From assembly GCF_004135345.1 (NCBI RefSeq), contig NZ_CP035495.1, positions 2,418,001-2,482,000 of the forward strand: a DNA stretch of 64,000 nucleotides, written 5' to 3'. This DNA is from Xylanimonas allomyrinae. Lineage in GTDB: Bacteria; Actinomycetota; Actinomycetes; Actinomycetales; Cellulomonadaceae. The translations under genes and the position numbers were made by a program. Below, in pieces: positions 59,096-64,000 of the stretch. Position 1 is the first letter of the stretch. Every line of letters begins with the position of its first letter. Below the pieces are notes generated by a model. That model did not search any database. It was not told the DNA's origin and saw only the letters and a program-made list of their open reading frames with translations.

Positions 59096-59161
59096 TCACG
59101 TCGTCGATCTGAATCCGACGTTGGAATTGCCGCGACCAGCGGAAACGGGTTGAGTGTGAGC

Positions 59162-59578
59162 ATGAGTGACCCGGACGACTCCCCTACCCTCGGACGGCTC
59201 GTCGAGCAGCTCTCCGAGCAGACCAGCCGGCTCGTCCGCGCAGAGGTCGCACTGGCGAAGGCCGAGCTGGCCACGAAGGCCAAGGCCTCCGGCATCGGCA
59301 TCGGCCTGTTCGCCGCGGCCGGCGTCATCGTGCTCTACGCGATCGGGGTGCTCATCTGGTCGGCCGTGCTCGGCCTGGGCGAGGCCTGGCCGTTGTGGCT
59401 GTCCGCCCTCGTCATCGGCGTCGTCATGCTGCTCCTGGCCGGTGGCCTCGTCATGGGCGGCGTCAATCTGCTCCAGCGGGCGTCGACCCGGCCCGAGTCG
59501 ATCGACCGCGTGAAGCGCGACATCGCGACCGTGCGCAGCAGCCTCGCCTCCACGACCACGAAGGAGGACCTGTCGTGA
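59162..59578 (+). CDS. Phage holin-X/DUF1469-like membrane protein
   Basis: 138 residues (ATG 59162; an in-frame GTG at 59150 is possible). An N-terminal amphipathic helix (GRLVEQLSEQTSRLVRAEVA, LAKAELATKAKASGIGIGLF) precedes two membrane spans (FAAAGVIVLYAIGVLIWSAV and LWLSALVIGVVMLLLAGGLV). This is the actinobacterial holin-X superfamily pattern, usually chromosomal and not lytic. It overlaps the DUF3618 gene by 4 bp (GTGA), a frequent pairing. Confidence 0.82.
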   Translation: MSDPDDSPTLGRLVEQLSEQTSRLVRAEVALAKAELATKAKASGIGIGLFAAAGVIVLYAIGVLIWSAVLGLGEAWPLWLSALVIGVVMLLLAGGLVMGGVNLLQRASTRPESIDRVKRDIATVRSSLASTTTKEDLS

Positions 59579-59945
59579 CCGCCGAAGAGCAGCTCCCCCG
59601 CCCCGCCGTCGGCTCGCCCGCCGGCACCGGCGCAGCCCCGCCGGCAAGCACCCCCATGACAAGGGCCCCAGCCCGCTCGAGCTCCAGGCCGAGGTCGAAC
59701 GCACGCGCGCCGAGCTCGGCGCGACGATCGACGCGCTCACCACACGCCTGTCACCCGGCTACCAGGCGAACCGGGTCAAGGAGTCGACACGCACCGCCGC
59801 CGCGGACGCCGCCGCGTTCCTCACGGGGGGCGGTCTGCCCGCCGACGACGCGAAGCGTGCCCGCAACGTCAAGGTGCTGTTCGTCGCCGCAGCCGCGCTC
59901 GCCGTCGTCGTGACGATCACGGTGACCCGGCGGGTGCGGCGCTGA
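59575..59945 (+). pseudogene. DUF3618 membrane protein, single-base frameshift
   Basis: GTG at 59575 overlaps the upstream stop. The frame reads MTAEEQLPRPAVGSPAGTGA then is lost. Adding one C to the run at 59636-59639 continues PAGKHPHDKGPSPLELQAEV, ERTRAELGATIDALTTRLSP and GYQANRVKES, the diagnostic DUF3618 motif, then a C-terminal span (VLFVAAAALAVVVTITVTRR) and a TGA at 59945. About 123 residues after repair. Works with the holin-X protein at the membrane; role unknown. Homopolymer error likely. Confidence 0.8.
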
Positions 59946-60005
59946 TCCGCCACACCCGGCCGAACCCGCGACGCGTCACCGGGTCCCCGACCCGCCGCTT
60001 CCGTG

Positions 60006-60215
60006 CTAGTCCGCGGGATGCTCAACGTTCTCCGACGCCGCGCCGAGCAGCGCACGCACCTCGGCCTCGCGGTAGCGCCTGTGCCCGCCGAGCGTGCGGA
60101 TCGACGAGAGCTTGCCCGCCTTGGCCCAGCGCGTCACCGTCTTGGGGTCGACCCGGAACAGGCTCGCCACCTCCGCCGGTGTGAGCAGGACCTCAGACTC
60201 TCCGTGGAGCGACAT
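60006..60215 (-). CDS. bldC: BldC-family MerR-like transcription factor
   Basis: 69 residues with a GGGGAGG site upstream of the ATG. The single helix-turn-helix LLTPAEVASLFRVDPKTVTR followed by WAKAGKLSSIRTLGGHRRYR is near-identical in pattern to BldC, a developmental regulator that binds DNA head-to-tail on direct repeats in Streptomyces. Non-sporulating actinobacteria retain it with unknown targets. Divergent from the DUF3073 gene. Confidence 0.9.
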   Translation of the reverse strand: MSLHGESEVLLTPAEVASLFRVDPKTVTRWAKAGKLSSIRTLGGHRRYREAEVRALLGAASENVEHPAD

Positions 60216-60515
60216 CCTGTACCTCCCCTGTCACAGCAACTGTGCCGGCCGGGCCCCGGCGGAGCTCGGTGTGACGTCCACGACCAGCACTCATTCATTG
60301 TGGCCCCGTGGCCGATTTGTGCGACTTGGCGCGTGGATGAAATGGGCGGAACCCGTCACCGCGGGGTGCTCCTCGCCCCACCCGGGCCAGAAAACGATCG
60401 CGGAGTGGAGGGAATGCCTGGCGCTCATGTACCGTTGGTCTCTGAACAGACACGCACTTGATCCGGGGCCGCACGTCTGGAGACGTCGCCGCCCCGCTCC
60501 ACGTTGAGGGGAGCC
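60216..60515. other. 300-bp divergent intergenic region (bldC / DUF3073)
   Basis: No gene is supported. The middle (about 60290-60350) is relatively AT-rich (TCATTCATTGTGG, GATTTGTGCGACTTGG) and should contain the two promoters. I saw no strong repeat or hairpin. Confidence 0.5.
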
Positions 60516-60716
60516 ATGGGCCGCGGCCGTCAGAAGGCAAAGCAGACCAAGGTTGCTCGCGAGCTGAAGTATTTCAGCCCCGCGACGAACTACCACGCGC
60601 TGGAGCAGGAGTTGCGAGGCAGCGGACACACCGACGTCGCCACCGAGGATCGGTACTCCGCGCACGACGAGGACTACGACAACACGTACTCCGCGTGGAA
60701 CGACGACGAGCGCTGA
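60516..60716 (+). CDS. DUF3073 small acidic protein
   Basis: 66 residues with GGGGAG 4 bases before the ATG: MGRGRQKAKQTKVARELKYF, then SPATNYHALEQELRGSGHTD and DEDYDNTYSAWNDDE. This is the conserved actinobacterial DUF3073 family, basic at the start and very acidic at the end. Typically it is encoded next to purM, as here. Function unknown. Confidence 0.88.
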   Translation: MGRGRQKAKQTKVARELKYFSPATNYHALEQELRGSGHTDVATEDRYSAHDEDYDNTYSAWNDDER

Positions 60717-60741
60717 CCGAGCGCCTCACTGCACGTGCGAA

Positions 60742-60771
60742 GGGCCCGGACGGCTGATGCCGTCCGGGCCC
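60742..60771. terminator. Bidirectional terminator between DUF3073 and purM
   Basis: GGGCCCGGACGG (60742-60753) pairs perfectly with CCGTCCGGGCCC (60760-60771) over a 6-base loop, between two convergent genes. Confidence 0.85.
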
Positions 60772-60819
60772 TCGTGCATCGGCCCTCATGCATGACAGGG
60801 CCGTACCGGCCCGGCTCCC

Positions 60820-61929
60820 TCAGAAGCGGTAGTCGCCCACGAGGCGCACGGCGCCGCCGTCGACGCCCTTCGTGCCCGCGACCAGATCCTCCCGCGTCGC
60901 GGACGCGTCGAGCGGCGCGACCGTCCCGAGCTCCCAGGCGGGAACACCCAGTGCCGCCAGACGCGCCAGGGCCGCGTCGACACCCTCGGCCCCGACCACG
61001 GCGACCATCCCCACACCCAGGTTGAGCGTGCCTTCGATGTCGCCCGTGGGCACCTGGCCCAGCGCGCGCACCAGGCCGAACACCGGGGGCACCTGCCAGC
61101 TCGCACGGTCGACGGTCGCGACGAGACCCGCCGGCAGCACGCGGGCCAGGTTGGCGGCCAGGCCGCCACCCGTGACATGCGTGAAGGCGTGCACCTGCGC
61201 GGCGTCGTCGGCCGCGAGAGCCAGCACGTCCGAGGCGTAGACGCGCGTGGGCTCGAGCAGCTCCTCGCCGAGCGTGCGGCCCAGCTCGTCGACCTGCCGG
61301 TCCAGCTCCCAGCCCGCGTGCCGCACGACGGCGCGCACCAGCGAGTAGCCGTTGGAGTGCAGGCCGCTCGAGGCCATCGCGATCAGCACGTCGCCCGCGC
61401 GCACGCGGTCCGGGCCGAGCACGCGGTCGGCCTCGACGATGCCGGTCGCCGCGCCCGCGACGTCGTACTCGTCCGGGGCGAGCAGGCCGGGGTGCTCGGC
61501 GGTCTCGCCGCCGACCAGCGCCGTCCCCGCGACCTCGCACGCCTGCGCGATGCCGCGCACGATGTCCGCGATGCGCTCGGGGACCACCTTGCCGGTGGCG
61601 ATGTAGTCCGTCATGAACAGCGGCTTGGCGCCCACCACGACGATGTCGTCGACCACCATCCCGACCAGGTCGAAGCCGATGGTGTCGTGCTTGTCGAGCG
61701 CCTGAGCGATGGCCACCTTGGTGCCGACGCCGTCGGTCGACGTCGCCAGCAGCGGCGCGCGGTACTCCTTGAACGCCGCAAGGTCGTACAGGCCGGCGAA
61801 GCCGCCCACTCCCCCGAGCACCGCCGGGCCGTGCGTGCGGCGCACGGCGTCCTTCATCAGCTCGACGGCCTTGTCGCCCGCCTCGGTGTCGACGCCGGCG
61901 GCGGCGTACGTCAGGCCTTCGTTGCTCAA
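60820..61929 (-). CDS. purM: Phosphoribosylformylglycinamidine cyclo-ligase
   Basis: 369 residues with a TTG start at 61929, supported by AGGGAG 6 bases upstream and by the family N-terminus LTYAAAGVDTEAGDKAVELM. It makes aminoimidazole ribonucleotide in purine synthesis. Motifs seen: LLATSTDGVGTKVAIAQALD, DIVVVGAKPLFMTDYIATGK, TALVGGETAEHPG, GDVLIAMASSGLHSNGYSLV and AFTHVTGGGLAANLARVLP. It follows purF by 20 bp in one operon, the usual actinobacterial order. Confidence 0.95.
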   Translation of the reverse strand: MSNEGLTYAAAGVDTEAGDKAVELMKDAVRRTHGPAVLGGVGGFAGLYDLAAFKEYRAPLLATSTDGVGTKVAIAQALDKHDTIGFDLVGMVVDDIVVVGAKPLFMTDYIATGKVVPERIADIVRGIAQACEVAGTALVGGETAEHPGLLAPDEYDVAGAATGIVEADRVLGPDRVRAGDVLIAMASSGLHSNGYSLVRAVVRHAGWELDRQVDELGRTLGEELLEPTRVYASDVLALAADDAAQVHAFTHVTGGGLAANLARVLPAGLVATVDRASWQVPPVFGLVRALGQVPTGDIEGTLNLGVGMVAVVGAEGVDAALARLAALGVPAWELGTVAPLDASATREDLVAGTKGVDGGAVRLVGDYRF

Positions 61930-61949
61930 TGCTGCTCCCTGGTGGTGCG

Positions 61950-63497
61950 TCACGGGTGGGCAAGGGCGCCGGCGCCGCCCAGGGCGACCGACAGCGTGTG
62001 CAGGCCGTCCTCGGGCGCGCCGAGCGGCAGCTCGTCCTGCTCGAGCAGGTGCTTGCCGAGCTGGTCCTCGGGCGGCAGCTCGATCGGGTACTTGCCCGTG
62101 AAGCACGCGGCGCACAGCTGCGAGGCGGGCTGCTGCGTCGCGGCGATCATGCCGTCGAGCGAGATGTACCCCAGCGAGTCGGCGCCGAGCGACTGGCCGA
62201 TCTCGTCGACCGCCAGGCCGTTGGCGATGAGCTCGGCGCGCGAGGCGAAGTCGATGCCGTAGAAGCACGGCCACGTGACGGGCGGCGAGGAGATGCGCAC
62301 GTGCACCTCGGCCGCGCCCGCCTCGCGCAGCATCCGCACCAGGGCGCGCTGGGTGTTGCCGCGCACGATCGAGTCGTCGACGACGACGAGCCGCTTGCCG
62401 CGGATGACCTCGCGCAGCGGGTTGAGCTTGAGGCGGATGCCGAGCTGGCGCAGCGTGTCCGACGGCTGGATGAACGTGCGGCCCACGTACGCGTTCTTGG
62501 TCAGGCCCTGCCCGAACGGGATGCCCGACTCCTGCGCGTACCCGACGGCGGCCGGTGTGCCCGACTCGGGCGTCGGGATGACGAGGTCGGCCTCGACGGG
62601 GTGCTCCTTGGCGAGCGCCCGGCCCATCTCGACGCGCGCGGAGTGCACGGAGCGACCGTTGATGACGGTGTCGGGGCGGGCCAGGTACACGTACTCGAAG
62701 ACGCACCCGGCACGCTGCGGCTCGGCGAACTTGCGCGACCGCAGGCCGTCCCCGTCGATCATGATGAGCTCGCCCGGCTCGACCTCGCGCACGTACGACG
62801 CGCCGACGATGTCGAGGGCCGGCGTCTCGGACGCCACGACCCAGCCGCGTTCGAGGCGGCCCAGCACGAGCGGGCGCACCCCCTGCGGGTCGCGCGCGGC
62901 GTACAGGGTGCGCTCGTCCATGAAGACGAGCGAGAACGCCCCGCGCAGACGCGGCAGCACCTCGAGCGCCGTCGCCTCCAGGGTGTGGTCGGGGTCCCCG
63001 GCCAGCAGCGCGGTGACGAGCGCCGTGTCGGTGGTGTTGCCGCGGGCGAGCTCGCCCCGGCGCTGCGCGCCGTAGCGCTCGGCGACCAGGTTGACGAGCT
63101 CGGCCGAGTTCGTGAGGTTGCCGTTGTGGCCCAGGGCCACGGTGCCCGACGCCGTCGCGCCGAGCGTCGGCTGTGCGTTCTCCCACGTGACCCCGCCCGT
63201 GGTCGAGTAGCGGCAGTGGCCGACGGCGATGTGGCCGCGCAGCGCGTCGAGCGCCGTCTCGTCGAAGACCTGGGACACGAGGCCCATGTCCTTGTAGACG
63301 AGGATCTGCTCTCCGTTCGAGGTGGCGATGCCGGCAGACTCCTGGCCGCGGTGCTGGAGCGCGTACAGCCCGAAGTAGGCGAGCTTCGCGACCTCCTCAC
63401 CGGGAGCCCAGACCCCGAAGACGCCGCACGCGTCTTGAGGGCCCTTCTCGCCGGGCATCAGGTCATGGTTGAGGCGACCGTCAGGGCGCAAAGGCAT
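61950..63497 (-). CDS. purF: Amidophosphoribosyltransferase
   Basis: 515 residues; ATG at 63497. It catalyses the first committed step of purine synthesis (PRPP + glutamine to phosphoribosylamine). The N-terminal class II glutaminase follows a propeptide ending just before the catalytic Cys: GPQDACGVFGVW, then LQHRGQESAGIATSNG. The PRPP-binding loop of the C-terminal domain is RLVVVDDSIVRGNTQRALV, and the Fe-S-type cysteines (GCVFEYVYLARPD, AHVRIS...CFYGIDFASR, LCAACFTGKYP) match the Bacillus class. Likely feedback-inhibited by AMP/GMP. Confidence 0.95.
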   Translation of the reverse strand: MPLRPDGRLNHDLMPGEKGPQDACGVFGVWAPGEEVAKLAYFGLYALQHRGQESAGIATSNGEQILVYKDMGLVSQVFDETALDALRGHIAVGHCRYSTTGGVTWENAQPTLGATASGTVALGHNGNLTNSAELVNLVAERYGAQRRGELARGNTTDTALVTALLAGDPDHTLEATALEVLPRLRGAFSLVFMDERTLYAARDPQGVRPLVLGRLERGWVVASETPALDIVGASYVREVEPGELIMIDGDGLRSRKFAEPQRAGCVFEYVYLARPDTVINGRSVHSARVEMGRALAKEHPVEADLVIPTPESGTPAAVGYAQESGIPFGQGLTKNAYVGRTFIQPSDTLRQLGIRLKLNPLREVIRGKRLVVVDDSIVRGNTQRALVRMLREAGAAEVHVRISSPPVTWPCFYGIDFASRAELIANGLAVDEIGQSLGADSLGYISLDGMIAATQQPASQLCAACFTGKYPIELPPEDQLGKHLLEQDELPLGAPEDGLHTLSVALGGAGALAHP

Positions 63498-63507
63498 GCC
63501 TCAAGTA

Positions 63508-63924
63508 TCACACGGAGCGATTGGCGTCACGGCGCCGCACGCTGCGGCGGTCGACGACGCTCGCGACCAGGCCCGCGAGCAGGGTCGTCAGCGCCGTCGT
63601 GCCCAGGACGGTCACCGTCAGCCACACACCGGGCTTGCCGAGCTCCTGGTCGCGGCCCGGCTCGAACGTGGACAGCAGGTAGAGCCCGAAGGCGAGGCCC
63701 AGCACGAGGCCCGCGACGACGCCGACCACGAAGAAGCCCTTGTACCGGGGGGCCCGGCGGACGGTGGCCGGATCGACGAGCGCCCGCACGTCGACGTCGG
63801 CGGGCACGGTGTCGGGCACGGTGTCGGGCACGGTGTCGGGCACAGCCGCGGGCTCGGGTGCAGGCTCAGCCGCGGGTTCGGACTCGGGCGCGGGGGCGTG
63901 GTCTGGCTCGGGCGCGGTGCTCAC
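63508..63924 (-). CDS. Small integral membrane protein with VPDT repeats
   Basis: 138 residues from GTG at 63924. An acidic/Pro-rich start (PEPDHAPAPESEPAAEPAPE) contains three VPDT repeats (a 12-bp unit, GTGTCGGGCACG on the plus strand at about 63808-63843). Two membrane spans follow (FFVVGVVAGLVLGLAFGLYL and GVWLTVTVLGTTALTTLLAG) with a basic tail (DRRSVRRRDANRSV). It lies 10 bp upstream of purF and may be cotranscribed. Function unknown; it is a common actinobacterial neighbour of purF. Confidence 0.75.
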   Translation of the reverse strand: MSTAPEPDHAPAPESEPAAEPAPEPAAVPDTVPDTVPDTVPADVDVRALVDPATVRRAPRYKGFFVVGVVAGLVLGLAFGLYLLSTFEPGRDQELGKPGVWLTVTVLGTTALTTLLAGLVASVVDRRSVRRRDANRSV

Positions 63925-64000
63925 CCGGCCAGGGTAGCCGCGTGCCCCCACACGCCCGCACACGCCGGAGGCCGGGCCCTCCCCTCGCGGGGACGGCCCG

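Overview
The window is very GC-rich, has strong third-position G/C bias, few intergenic gaps and many GTG/TTG starts with 1-8 bp gene overlaps. Gene content (GlnR-type regulator, Crp/GlxR, BldC, DUF3073 beside purM/purF, DUF2516, DUF4395-thioredoxin, YgfZ/FABP pair, sortase-type LPRTG protein, FtsW-free PBP1) points to a high-GC actinobacterium, most likely Micrococcales close to Cellulomonas or its relatives. That placement is inference from family content and was not tested by search.

Layout. 1-15.9 kb is chromosomal housekeeping: a partial ECF sigma factor at the left edge, a DUF4012 protein and an LPRTG wall protein, dtd, asparaginase, a PIN toxin/antitoxin pair, a FUSC membrane protein, ygfZ-FABP-small membrane protein, DUF4395-thioredoxin, YceI, glnR with an alpha/beta hydrolase, nth, crp, ridA-DUF4177. 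16.0-19.4 kb holds a class A PBP coupled to a metallophosphoesterase that appears to start at CTG. 19.4-24.1 kb is an accessory patch behind tRNA-Pro: an IS1249-like element whose transposase gene is split by a complete IS3-family element with a 4-bp target duplication, then a truncated ORF and an HNH nuclease that may be a restriction enzyme. 24.1-34.0 kb is one catabolic/uptake locus: AraC regulator, branched-chain-type ABC importer (SBP, LivH, LivM, LivG, LivF), GMC oxidoreductase, and on the opposite strand zinc alcohol dehydrogenase, MoaF-family and SnoaL-like proteins. 34.2-36.0 kb is a small SipW signal peptidase/TasA-like secretion operon. 36.4-39.7 kb carries a ferredoxin-reductase-type flavoprotein, DAHP synthase behind an aromatic-codon leader peptide and hairpin, and a NUDIX hydrolase.

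An 8.2-kb integrative element lies between a 38-bp duplicated tRNA-Lys 3' end (39739-39776 and 47939-47976). It encodes a tyrosine integrase, an XRE repressor, an excisionase-like HTH protein, several small unknowns, a primase-polymerase, a DUF3631 ATPase and one HK97-type major capsid protein, but no terminase, portal, protease or tail genes. This is the most interesting system here: a compact satellite-like element keeping a capsid gene.

48-64 kb returns to chromosome: ABM-domain membrane protein, GDPD, a VanY-like peptidase, galE, then an amine-use locus (copper amine oxidase, His-rich membrane protein, two APC permeases, IclR-like regulator), a metallopeptidase, tRNA-Glu/Asp/Phe, holin-X/DUF3618 envelope proteins, bldC, DUF3073, purM, purF and a membrane protein.

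A caution applies to the whole window. Eight genes and one tRNA gene carry a single-base deletion that is repaired by lengthening a C or G run by one base. The uniformity suggests homopolymer sequencing error rather than eight independent pseudogenes; they are listed as pseudogenes with the repaired reading described.
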